Below are positions 41,644-49,590 of a stretch of DNA of 52,330 bases, piece by piece. Position 1 is the stretch's first letter. Every line of letters begins with the position of its first letter. The DNA is from an uncultured Hyphomicrobiales bacterium (GTDB lineage Bacteria > Pseudomonadota > Alphaproteobacteria > Rhizobiales > Beijerinckiaceae): the NCBI GenBank assembly GCA_903932535.1, contig CAIZGR010000430.1:1-52330 (forward strand), in the 5' to 3' direction. The translations under genes and the position numbers were made by a program. Below the pieces are notes generated by a model. That model ran no database searches. It saw nothing but the letters and a program-made list of their open reading frames with translations, and was not told the origin of the DNA.

Positions 41644-43554
41644 TCAGGCCGCTCGCTCCTTGTCCAGCGACAGCCAGAGGTCGACGAGCGCGCCGAAGTT
41701 CGCGGCCATGGCGTCGACCGCCTCCTCGTCGCCGATCCGGCCGTCGAGCCAGCGCTCGGCCGCTTCGGCGAATATCGTTCGCCCGACCGCAAAGCCGCGA
41801 ACCCGCGCCGCCGTCCGCGCCGCGGCGAAGCTCTCCTTCAGGGTCTCGATGGGCGCCTCGAGGCCGAGCAGCAGGACGCCGCGGCACCAGGGGTCGCGCG
41901 CGGCGATCACGTGGTCGATTCTCCGCCACGCCGCGACGGAGGCCTGCGGCTCGAGCTTCCACCAGTCGGGCTCGAGGCCGGCGTCGTAAAGCTCCGCGAG
42001 CGCGCGCGCGACCGTGTCCTCCTCGAGCGGGCCGGACTTGGAAGCGATGATCTCGATCAGGATTTCGCGCCCGACCGTGCGGGCGGCGTCGAAGGCGGAG
42101 ACGAGCTTCTCCGTCTGCTCGCGCTTCAGGGCCGGGTCGTCGTCAGGGTGGTAGAAGCACAGCACCTTGATGCAGTGGTCGACCGGCCATTCGATCAGCC
42201 GGCTGCCGAGGTCCTGGCTGAACTCGAACCGGAGCGGACGGGACCCCGGCAGCTCGATCGGCCGCGCCACCCACAAATCCTGCCCCGCGCCCGCGGCGAA
42301 CAGCGCGTCGCGCCCATATTTGTCGTCGAGAAGCATGCCGAATCCGGGGCGGCCGTCGGCGACGCGGCGCGCGGCGCGCACCGCCAGAACCTTGAAGGCG
42401 GGAATGCGCGCGACGGCCGCTTCGTCCGGGGCCAAATCCTCCAACTGGATGCGATGATCGATCGCGAGCGCCATCAGGCGCGGGTAGGTGCGGCGCCGCG
42501 TCGTCGCCCAGTGGATGTGGTTGAGCGCGGCGTCCTTGCGCAGGGCCCGCTCACGGCTGCCGTGATCGAGAAAATGCTTCAGCTCTGGCCAAGTCGGATA
42601 TTCCGTCGAGCAGAGGAGGCGCGACACCGCGAACGCCCCGCAGGCGTTGGCCCAGGTCGCGCAGGTAGCGAGGGCCTCGTCTCTCAGCCAGCCCCGCAGG
42701 AAGCCGGACATGAAGGCGTCGCCGGCTCCCAGCACGTTGAACACTTCGATCGGGAATCCCCGGCCGACGATTCCGGCTTCGAGGTCGTCGGCGATCGGCC
42801 CGTCGTAGACGATGCAGCCCTCGGCGCCGCGCTTGAGCACGACGGTCGCGCCGGAAATCGCGCGGATGCCCTTCAGCGCGTCGAGCACGGAGTCGGCGCC
42901 GCCGGCGACCATGATCTCCTCTTCGGTGCCGACGATCAGGTCGCAATCGGGAAGCACGGTTTTCAGCCGCGCCGTCACCGCTTCCGACTTCACGTAGCGC
43001 TCGAAGCCCGCCGCGTGGCCGGCGAGACCCCAGAGGTTCGGCCGATAGTCGACGTCGAAGACCACCTTCCCGCCGTGGGCCTTGGCGACCGCGATCGCCT
43101 TGGCCTGAGCCGCCGCCGCGGGGGCCTTCGAAAAGTGCGTTCCCGTCACGACGATCGCATGGGCCTGCGCGACGAAGGCCTCGTCGACGTCGCTTTCGTC
43201 GAGCGCCATGTCGGCGCAGTCGGCGCGATAGAAGGTCGTCGGCGAGACGCCCTCGCTCTGCACGGCGAGCAGCACCAGCGCCGTCAGCCGGTCCTTGTCG
43301 ACATGAACGCCGTCGATGGCGACGCCCTCGCGAACGAGCTGCTCGCGGATGAAGGCGCCCATCTGCTCGGGGCCGACCCGTGTGATCAGGGCCGACTTCA
43401 GCCCGAGCCGGGCCGTGCCGATGGCGATATTGGCCGGACAGCCGCCGACCGATTTGGCGAAGCTGCCGATGTCTTCGAGCCGGCTGCCGATCTGCTGGCC
43501 GTAGAGGTCGATCGAAGAGCGGCCGATGGCGATCAGGTCGAGCGTCTTTTCCAT
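41644..43554 (-). CDS. iolC: IolC (5-dehydro-2-deoxygluconokinase) fused to DUF2090 aldolase-like domain
   Basis: A 636-residue bifunctional protein. Residues 1-330 are a PfkB sugar kinase (AIGRSSIDLYGQQIG, GGCPANIAIGTARLG, C-terminal FNVLGAGDAFMSGFLRG with the catalytic Asp). They phosphorylate 2-deoxy-5-keto-gluconate. Residues about 335-636 are DUF2090, a TIM-barrel domain related to aldolases (FKVLAVRAARRVADGRPGFGMLLDDKYGRDAL), which may replace the separate IolJ aldolase. This fusion is common in alpha- and other proteobacteria. It sits between iolG and iolD on the minus strand. The ATG at 43554 follows GCGAGA. Confidence 0.95.
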   Translation of the reverse strand: MEKTLDLIAIGRSSIDLYGQQIGSRLEDIGSFAKSVGGCPANIAIGTARLGLKSALITRVGPEQMGAFIREQLVREGVAIDGVHVDKDRLTALVLLAVQSEGVSPTTFYRADCADMALDESDVDEAFVAQAHAIVVTGTHFSKAPAAAAQAKAIAVAKAHGGKVVFDVDYRPNLWGLAGHAAGFERYVKSEAVTARLKTVLPDCDLIVGTEEEIMVAGGADSVLDALKGIRAISGATVVLKRGAEGCIVYDGPIADDLEAGIVGRGFPIEVFNVLGAGDAFMSGFLRGWLRDEALATCATWANACGAFAVSRLLCSTEYPTWPELKHFLDHGSRERALRKDAALNHIHWATTRRRTYPRLMALAIDHRIQLEDLAPDEAAVARIPAFKVLAVRAARRVADGRPGFGMLLDDKYGRDALFAAGAGQDLWVARPIELPGSRPLRFEFSQDLGSRLIEWPVDHCIKVLCFYHPDDDPALKREQTEKLVSAFDAARTVGREILIEIIASKSGPLEEDTVARALAELYDAGLEPDWWKLEPQASVAAWRRIDHVIAARDPWCRGVLLLGLEAPIETLKESFAAARTAARVRGFAVGRTIFAEAAERWLDGRIGDEEAVDAMAANFGALVDLWLSLDKERAA

Positions 43555-43637
43555 TCTCGCTGCCCGTTGTCTCGCGATTGCCGAAGGCGCCGAAAGTCGC
43601 ACGGCGTCCAGTCCGATCCCCTCGAACCGGCCTCCGC

Positions 43638-44633
43638 TCAGTAGACGATCTCGACCTGTCGGCCTTCCTTCAGCGATTTCAGCGCCGCGTCCGCCATGAC
43701 CAGCGCCTTGAAGCCGTCCTCGCCCGACGGGGTCATCGGACGCCCCGCCGCGACCGCCTCGACGAAAGCCGCGATCTCGTTGGCGTAGGCCTGGGTGTAG
43801 CGCGTCATGAAGAAGTTCATGAGCGGGTCGCGGAGATAACCGCTCGCGTTGGCCACCTCCACCGTCGTTTCGCGGAGATTTTCGGCCGAAACCATGCCCT
43901 TCGAGCCATGAACCTCGATTCGCTGGTCGTAGCCGTAGGTCGCCCGCCGAGAGTTGGAAATCTGCGCGATCTTGCCCGACTTGGTCGTCAGCACCAGCGA
44001 AGCGCTGTCGACGTCGCCCGCGGCGCCGATCGCCGGATCGACGAGATTCGAGGCGGCGGCGAACACGGCGACGGGGTCCTCGCCGAGCAGGAACGCCGCC
44101 ATGTCGAAATCATGGATCGTCATGTCGCGGAACAGGCCGCCCGACCGGGCGATGTAGGCGACCGGCGGGGGGCCGGGATCGCGCGAGGTGATCGACACCA
44201 TTTCCACCTCGCCGACGGCGCCGGCGTCGATCCGGGCGCGCGCCGCGCGGAAGTTGGGATCGAAGCGGCGATTGAATCCGATCATCAGCGGGGCCTTCTC
44301 CGCCCGCACGACGTCGAGGCAGCGCCGGACGCGCTCGACCGACAGGTCGATCGGCTTTTCGCAGAAGATCGCCTTTCCGGCGCGGGCCGCCTGCTCGATC
44401 ATGTCGGCGTGCATGTCGGTCGGCGTGGTGATCAGCACCGCGTCGATGTCGCTGGCGTTGATGATCGCCTCGACCGAACGGACCTCCGCGCCGGACGTTC
44501 TCGCAATCGCCTGCGCCGCGTCGGGAAGGGCGTCGGCGACCGCCACGAGTTTCGCGCCGGAGGAGGCGGCCACGGCGCCGGCGTGAACCTTGCCGATGCG
44601 GCCGGCGCCCAGGAGCCCGAACTTCAACGTCAT
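43638..44633 (-). CDS. iolG: myo-inositol 2-dehydrogenase IolG
   Basis: IolG oxidises myo-inositol to 2-keto-myo-inositol (scyllo-inosose) with NAD. The 331-residue protein has the Rossmann motif LGAGRIGKVHAGAV, catalytic Lys in FCEKPIDLS, GFNRRFDPNF and the Asp/His motif FRDMTIHDFDMAAFLLGE. It is the first gene of the iol operon, transcribed away from the RpiR regulator. GGAGGCTGAGG stands before the ATG at 44633. A GGAA-N6-TTCC palindrome lies about 135 bases upstream. Confidence 0.95.
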   Translation of the reverse strand: MTLKFGLLGAGRIGKVHAGAVAASSGAKLVAVADALPDAAQAIARTSGAEVRSVEAIINASDIDAVLITTPTDMHADMIEQAARAGKAIFCEKPIDLSVERVRRCLDVVRAEKAPLMIGFNRRFDPNFRAARARIDAGAVGEVEMVSITSRDPGPPPVAYIARSGGLFRDMTIHDFDMAAFLLGEDPVAVFAAASNLVDPAIGAAGDVDSASLVLTTKSGKIAQISNSRRATYGYDQRIEVHGSKGMVSAENLRETTVEVANASGYLRDPLMNFFMTRYTQAYANEIAAFVEAVAAGRPMTPSGEDGFKALVMADAALKSLKEGRQVEIVY

Positions 44634-44768
44634 GACCTCAGCCTCCGTTTCCACCCGGCTTGCCGGCGCGCTCAGCCTCGCAGCGGCGCGATTCGACCTC
44701 GAACGGTCTTCGCCCGCCAGCCTTCTCGACCCGTTGAATTGGTTTTCCGCGCGAGCCGATGCTTGTTT

Positions 44769-44782
44769 GGAACTTATATTCC
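44769..44782. promoter_or_regulatory. IolR-type operator GGAA-N6-TTCC between iolG and the RpiR gene
   Basis: TGGAACTTATATTCCA contains the palindrome GGAA-CTTATA-TTCC, inside the A+T-rich divergent promoter. I recall this form as the proposed IolR (RpiR-type) site of Sinorhizobium meliloti. A second exact-form site precedes ibpA at 48354. Confidence 0.7.
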
Positions 44783-44885
44783 ATTTTCCTCAGTCGTCAA
44801 TAGTTTCGTTTTGCAATCGGGCGGATTTCGGCTAGGCTGCCTCTCCGCGCGCCTTTGCCTGCGGCCGGGCTCGAGAGAAACACCG

Positions 44886-45761
44886 ATGACGGAAGCGCTC
44901 ACCGACATTCCGCCGCACGCGTTCAACGAACTGCGCGACCTGATCATCGAAAAACGCGACAAGCTGCCGAGGAGGCTGGCGCAGGTCGCGGCCTACACCA
45001 TCGAGTTTCCCGACGATATCGCGTTCGGAACGGTCGGCAGCATCTCCGAGCGGGCGGCCGTGCAGCCGTCGACGCTGGTGCGCTTCGCCAAGGCGCTCGG
45101 CTACAGCGGCTTCAGCGAATTGCAGGCCGTGTTCCAGCAGCGGCTGCGCGATCGGCCGAACAACTACGAGGCGCGCCTCCAGGCGTTCGACGAGCACACG
45201 TCCGGCCACTCGCCCGCCATGGCGCTGATCGACGGATTCAGCGAGGCGGCGACCCGGTCGGTCGAAAGGTTCAAGGCGCGGATCAAGCCCGAAGACCTCG
45301 ACGAGGCGGCGCGGATTCTCGCCGCCGCCGACACCATCTACCTGATCGGTCTGAGGCGTTCGTACCCGATCACCGCGTATCTGAGCTATGCGCTCGGAAC
45401 GCTCGGGATCAAGACGGTGCTCGCCGGCTCGCCGAGCGGGGTCGACCGGGAAATCCTGTCCTTCGCCGGGGCGCGCGACGCCGCGCTCGCGGTCAGCTTC
45501 ACGCCCTACGCGCCCATGACGGTCGAATACACCCGGCAGGTCGTCGGCCAGAACACGCCGCTCGTCGCCATCACCGACAGCCCCTTCAGTCCGCTGGCGC
45601 TGAACACCAGCGTCTGGTTCGAGATCGTCGAGAGCGACTTCGAGGGTTTCCGCACGCTCGCCGCCGCGATGACCCTGGCCGCGGCGCTGGCGGTCGCGGT
45701 CGCGGAGCGACGACGCGGGGTCGGAAAACAGAATGAAAATTCTGAATTGAGCGGTCGATGA
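44886..45761 (+). CDS. iolR: RpiR-family regulator, probable inositol regulator IolR
   Basis: A 291-residue regulator with an N-terminal helix-turn-helix of RpiR type (LAQVAAYTIEFPDDIAFGTVGSISERAAVQPSTLVRFAKALGYSGFSELQAVFQQ) and a C-terminal SIS sugar-phosphate-binding domain (YLIGLRRSYPITAYLSYALGTLG, AVSFTPYAPMTVEY). It probably represses the iol genes and responds to a phosphorylated inositol intermediate, by analogy to IolR of rhizobia. It is divergent from iolG with a palindromic operator between. The ATG at 44886 starts MTEALTDIPPHAF. The frame further upstream is not homologous. Confidence 0.9.
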   Translation: MTEALTDIPPHAFNELRDLIIEKRDKLPRRLAQVAAYTIEFPDDIAFGTVGSISERAAVQPSTLVRFAKALGYSGFSELQAVFQQRLRDRPNNYEARLQAFDEHTSGHSPAMALIDGFSEAATRSVERFKARIKPEDLDEAARILAAADTIYLIGLRRSYPITAYLSYALGTLGIKTVLAGSPSGVDREILSFAGARDAALAVSFTPYAPMTVEYTRQVVGQNTPLVAITDSPFSPLALNTSVWFEIVESDFEGFRTLAAAMTLAAALAVAVAERRRGVGKQNENSELSGR

Positions 45762-45768
45762 AAGTTTC

Positions 45769-45797
45769 CCCTCGCCCGCGAAGCGGCTGGGCGAGGG
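45769..45797. terminator. Hairpin between convergent iolR and transaldolase genes
   Basis: A perfect 9-bp stem CCCTCGCCC/GGGCGAGGG (45769-45777 with 45789-45797), 11-base loop, in the 100-base gap between two convergent genes. There is no T-run, so it is either a bidirectional terminator or a repeat unit. Confidence 0.4.
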
Positions 45798-45861
45798 TGA
45801 GCGGACGCAAACCGCTCTCATCGCGCTCGATTCGAAAGCCGGGCAGATCGCAGCCCGCCGT

Positions 45862-46944
45862 TCAGGGCGACGGCAGCATCGAGTCGCGCACCAGGGCCGT
45901 GAGATCCCGATAGGCTTCGATGAACGACCGCAGCGTCCTGACGGTCGCGCCGTAGTGGTCGAATTCCGCGACCGGGAGGCCGTCCTCGTCGTAGGCGCGG
46001 CGGAAATCGGCGAATTTCCGGTAGAGGTCGTCGACGATCGCCGGGTCGACGGGGTCGTCGATGCGCGGCTTGACCTCGATGTCGGACTTGTTGAACTGCA
46101 CCTGCCACTCGTAGGGAATGGTCAGGATGACGTCGCCGCCGATGAGTTGCGACCAGTGCAGGTGGTGGCGGTAGGCCGCCGCGAGCAGCCGCGCTCGGTA
46201 TCCGCGCGCCTTGAAGAGACCATAGGCCTTCTTGAAGGTCGCGACGCCCGCCCAATCGAGATGGCCCGGCGTCGTGACGACGCCCTGGCGGGCGGCGATC
46301 ACTTTCAGCCAGTCGTCCAGCCGACCGATCATGATCGTGCAGACGGGGCGCATGGCCGACACGTCGTGACCTTCCTTGGCGCGGCGGTCGAGGCCGCGCT
46401 CCACCGCTTCGGCCACGGCGACCGCCTGCGGCAGGGTGAAGCTGACGGTGGCGTTGATATTGACGCCGAGACGGGTCACTTCTTCGATTGCGGCGATGCC
46501 CGCGGCCGTCGCGGGGATCTTGACCTGGATGTTGGGCGCCAGTCCGTTGAAATGGACCGCCTGCTCCACGAGCGCGGAAACGTCCATGTAGTTGACCGGG
46601 TTCGTCTGCATCGACAGACGCCCCTTGAGATGGCGCTCGCGCTCGAACACCGGGAGCAGCATCTCGGCGCCGCGCAGCCCCATCTCCTCGATAAGCTTCC
46701 AGGCGATCGCGTCTTCGGCGGCCGTCGGGTTTTCGTCGATCAACTGCCGGAGCTCGCCCTTCCAGGCGTCGAATTCCTTCTTGAGCACCGCCAGAACGAT
46801 CGACGGGTTGGTTGTCGCGCCGACCGCGCCGTTGCCGATCGCGTATTCCAACTCGCGCGGCGAGCAGGAGTCGTTCCAAACGTCGGTCGGCGCGCCGTGC
46901 ACGGTTCGATGCAGCGGAGACGGGTTAGAGAGCGAAATGGTCAC
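45862..46944 (-). CDS. Transaldolase-family protein
   Basis: A 360-residue protein of the transaldolase family. TTNPSIV near the N-terminus and NIQVKIPAT with the Schiff-base lysine are clear, and MDVSALVEQAV and NATVSFTLPQAVAVAEA also fit. Classical transaldolase transfers a dihydroxyacetone unit between sugar phosphates. The length and divergent sequence suggest a variant with another substrate. It is divergent from iolE in a 336-base promoter region with IolR-like sites, so it may serve sugar or inositol catabolism. GAGAGGA stands upstream of the ATG. Confidence 0.85.
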   Translation of the reverse strand: MTISLSNPSPLHRTVHGAPTDVWNDSCSPRELEYAIGNGAVGATTNPSIVLAVLKKEFDAWKGELRQLIDENPTAAEDAIAWKLIEEMGLRGAEMLLPVFERERHLKGRLSMQTNPVNYMDVSALVEQAVHFNGLAPNIQVKIPATAAGIAAIEEVTRLGVNINATVSFTLPQAVAVAEAVERGLDRRAKEGHDVSAMRPVCTIMIGRLDDWLKVIAARQGVVTTPGHLDWAGVATFKKAYGLFKARGYRARLLAAAYRHHLHWSQLIGGDVILTIPYEWQVQFNKSDIEVKPRIDDPVDPAIVDDLYRKFADFRRAYDEDGLPVAEFDHYGATVRTLRSFIEAYRDLTALVRDSMLPSP

Positions 46945-47280
46945 GTCAGTCCTCTCCTGGATCGTACGCCCGGTTCATCCGGCCTTTTTTCGGACCGTGT
47001 GGAAGTCATCGACACGAGCATTCCATAAGATAGCATAAATGGATTTTTTCGTCCATATCGATTTTCGAAAACGCAATCTGTCAGCCGCAGGGCGTCGCGC
47101 TCAGGCTTCGAGGCCGCTCGCGCGGTCAAAAACAGAACTTTAATTCCGAATGAAGGGGGAGGTAGAATGTTTTGGTCGAACTCGCGCCGGCCGGGACGCA
47201 CGAACGAGGCGGTCCGAGCCGGCCCGTCGCGTCCGCGTCGCGAAGATGCGGGGAAGCGCGGCTGAACAGGGAGCAAGCGA
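46945..47280. promoter_or_regulatory. Divergent promoter region between transaldolase and iolE genes
   Basis: No gene. It is A+T-rich at 47020-47080. It contains two degenerate palindromes with the geometry of the IolR site: GGAT-N6-GTCC (47041-47054, one mismatch per half) and AGAA-N6-TTCC (47134-47147, one mismatch). Confidence 0.45.
47134..47147. promoter_or_regulatory. Degenerate IolR-type site before iolE
   Basis: AGAA-CTTTAA-TTCC differs from GGAA-N6-TTCC at one base, and the spacer resembles CTTATA at 44773-44778. It is 134 bases before iolE. Confidence 0.4.
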
Positions 47281-48162
47281 ATGATCCGTATCGGCGCCAA
47301 CCCGATTTGCTGGTCCAACGACGACATGGTCGAGATCGGCGGCGACATTTCCCTCGATCAGTGCCTGAGCGAGGCCCGCGACATCGGCCTCGAAGGCATG
47401 GAGAAGGGCAACAAGTTTCCCAACACCGCGCCGGAGCTGAAAGCCAAGCTCGCCGAATACGGGCTCGTGTTCGTTTCCGGGTGGTATTCGACCTTCCTGC
47501 TCGAACGCGACGCGGAGGTCGAGTTCGCCGCGGGACTCGCCGAGCTGAAGCTGCGCAAGGACGCCGGCGCCGAGGTGCTGGTCACCTGCGAGTGCACGCG
47601 CACGGTGCACGGGACCAAGTCCGCGCCGCTGTCGACCCGGCCGGTGATGACCGACGCCGAATGGGCGGTCTTCCTGCCGCGCATGACCCGGTTCGCCGAG
47701 CTGGTCAAAGATTTCGGCCTCCAGGTCGTCTACCACCACCACATGGGCACGGTCGTCCAGACGCCCGAGGAGGTCGACCGCTTCATGGCCGGGACGGGCC
47801 CCGCGGTGAAGCTTTTGCTCGACACCGGCCACATCACCTGGGCCGGCGGCGACGCCGTTCGCATGGCGAAGACCTACGCCGGCCGGATCGGCCACGTCCA
47901 CACCAAGGACGTGCGCCCCGCCATTGCCGCCAAGGCCCTCGCCGAAGACTGGTCGTTCCTCGATTCCGTTCTCGAGGGCGTCTACACCGTGCCCGGCGAC
48001 GGCTGCATCGACTTCGCCGGCGTCTTCAAGGCGCTGCCCAACTACTCGGGATGGGTCGTGATCGAGGCCGAGCAGGACCCCGAGAAAGCTCATCCCAAGA
48101 CCTACGTCACGCTCGGCTACAACAACCTGAAGCGCTTCCTCGCGGAAGCGGGGCTCGCCTGA
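47281..48162 (+). CDS. iolE: myo-inosose-2 dehydratase IolE
   Basis: IolE dehydrates 2-keto-myo-inositol to the trione substrate of IolD. The 293-residue TIM-barrel protein of the xylose-isomerase-like fold begins RIGANPICWSNDDM. It carries metal-site segments VVYHHHMGTVVQT, LLLDTGHITWAGG, GHVHTKDVR and the final Glu in GWVVIEAEQDP. It is complete, with AGGGAGC before the ATG. It is separated from the other iol genes by the regulator and transaldolase genes and transcribed toward the inositol transporter genes. Confidence 0.96.
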   Translation: MIRIGANPICWSNDDMVEIGGDISLDQCLSEARDIGLEGMEKGNKFPNTAPELKAKLAEYGLVFVSGWYSTFLLERDAEVEFAAGLAELKLRKDAGAEVLVTCECTRTVHGTKSAPLSTRPVMTDAEWAVFLPRMTRFAELVKDFGLQVVYHHHMGTVVQTPEEVDRFMAGTGPAVKLLLDTGHITWAGGDAVRMAKTYAGRIGHVHTKDVRPAIAAKALAEDWSFLDSVLEGVYTVPGDGCIDFAGVFKALPNYSGWVVIEAEQDPEKAHPKTYVTLGYNNLKRFLAEAGLA

Positions 48163-48493
48163 CGCTGCGCAGCGCTCCGAGCCTGCGCACATCCGCGGGT
48201 CGAGAAAAATAGAACAAGCATTTCGCGGCCGAGGCGTTCCGACGTGACGCTCCGACCCCGGAGACGCCGAGGCTCGGCCGCTGCCGCACGCGACGCCGCG
48301 CCGGGCGCCCGAGGCTCGAGGAAACGTTCGATTACCGGGAAAAGATTTGGACCGGAAAGAGAATTCCATTATTGACTTCGATTGGAACGTTTGCTACGCA
48401 AGAAACGGGCAGCCCGCCGCATCGCCGAAGGTTCGCTCAGGACCGCAGGGCGCTCGAAGGTCATCTGGTCGTCATCCTGGGAGGAGACTTGAA
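48163..48493. other. Intergenic region with the ibpA promoter
   Basis: No gene. The left part is featureless and GC-rich. The right part holds the GGAA-N6-TTCC site at 48354-48367 and, six bases on, TTGACT (48373-48378), a plausible -35 box with a poor -10 (TACGCA) at 17 bases. Confidence 0.5.
48354..48367. promoter_or_regulatory. IolR-type operator GGAA-N6-TTCC upstream of ibpA
   Basis: GGAA-AGAGAA-TTCC stands 127 bases before the binding-protein start and just before a TTGACT -35-like box. It matches the site between iolG and the RpiR gene in both halves and spacing. A repressor bound here would cover the promoter. Confidence 0.65.
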
Positions 48494-49423
48494 ATGAAAC
48501 GCACCCTTATCGCGCTCGCCGCCGCCACTGTGCTCGCGAGCCCCGCCTTCGCCGCCAAGATCGGCGTTTCGATGGACAAGTTCGACGACAACTTCCTGAC
48601 CGTGCTGCGCAACGGCATGGCCGACTACGCCAAGACGCAGCCCGGCGTGACGGTGCAGATCGAGGACGCCAAGGACGACGTCTCCAAGCAAATCAGCCAG
48701 GTGCAGAACTTCATCGCCAACGGCGTCACCGCGATCATCGTCAATCCGGTCGACACCTCGGCGACCGCCGCCATCACCAAGGCCGCCGCCGAGGCCGGCG
48801 TGCCGCTCGTCTACGTCAACCGCGAGCCGGCCGACGTCGCGAAGCTCGGGCCGAAGGCGGCCTTCGTCGCTTCGAACGAAGTCGAGTCCGGCACGCTCGA
48901 GACCAAGGAGATCTGCAAGCTCCTCGACGGCAAGGGCAACATCCTGGTGATCTCCGGCCAGCTCTCCAATCAGGCCGCCGTGCAGCGCACCAAGGACATC
49001 CACGACGTCATCGCGACCGACCCCTGCAAGGGCATCAAGATCATCGCCGAGCAGACCGCGAACTGGGATCGCACCCAGGCGCAGAACCTGATGACCAACT
49101 GGCTGTCGAAGGGCCTCGAGTTCGACGCTGTCGTCTCCAACAACGACGAGATGGCGGTCGGCGCGATCCAGGCGATGAAGGCCGCCGGCGTCGACACCAA
49201 GAAGGCGATCGTCGGCGGCGTCGACGCGACGCAGGACGCGCTCGCCTCGATGAAGGCCGGGGACCTCAAGGTCACCGTGTTCCAGGACGCGGCCGGGCAG
49301 GGCAAGGGCGCCGTCGACGCCGCGCTCGCGCTCGCGGCCGGCAAGCCGGTCGACAAGAAGGTCTACATTCCCTTCCAGCTCGTGACCCCGGCCAACATGG
49401 ACCAGTTCATCAAGAAAAACTGA
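48494..49423 (+). CDS. ibpA: Inositol/sugar ABC transporter substrate-binding protein (IbpA-like)
   Basis: A 309-residue periplasmic binding protein of the CUT2/RbsB type with a signal peptide (MKRTLIALAAATVLASPAFA). The mature part has SMDKFDDNFLTVLRNGM, INGVTAIIVNPVDTSATAAIT-like and NREPAD segments, and GVDATQDALASMKAG near the end. The iolE gene before it and the iol genes nearby suggest inositol as ligand, as for IbpA of Caulobacter. The specificity is inferred. The ATG at 48494 has GGAGGAGAC. An in-frame start far upstream overlaps the operator and is unlikely. Confidence 0.9.
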   Translation: MKRTLIALAAATVLASPAFAAKIGVSMDKFDDNFLTVLRNGMADYAKTQPGVTVQIEDAKDDVSKQISQVQNFIANGVTAIIVNPVDTSATAAITKAAAEAGVPLVYVNREPADVAKLGPKAAFVASNEVESGTLETKEICKLLDGKGNILVISGQLSNQAAVQRTKDIHDVIATDPCKGIKIIAEQTANWDRTQAQNLMTNWLSKGLEFDAVVSNNDEMAVGAIQAMKAAGVDTKKAIVGGVDATQDALASMKAGDLKVTVFQDAAGQGKGAVDAALALAAGKPVDKKVYIPFQLVTPANMDQFIKKN

Positions 49424-49429
49424 TCGGAG

Positions 49430-49502
49430 CGCCCCGCTCGCCGCATTCGGCGGGGGCGGGGCGACCCGCCGGAGGCGCGTTTCCCTCCCAGCGCGCCTCC
49501 GG
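49430..49502. promoter_or_regulatory. Two strong hairpins between ibpA and iatA
   Basis: Hairpin 1 is CGCCCCGC (49430-49437) with GCGGGGCG (49456-49463) and an inner CGCCG/CGGCG. Hairpin 2 has a perfect 11-bp stem, CCGGAGGCGCG (49469-49479) with CGCGCCTCCGG (49492-49502), and a 12-base loop. No T-run follows. They begin seven bases after the ibpA stop and probably protect the ibpA transcript or weaken read-through. Confidence 0.6.
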
Positions 49503-49590
49503 GCCATTCGACGGGGGCGAAACGTGACAGGCACGGCGCTCGCTCCTCGGGAACAAGGGCGGCGCCATCAATGAAAAGGGACGGAGCGCC

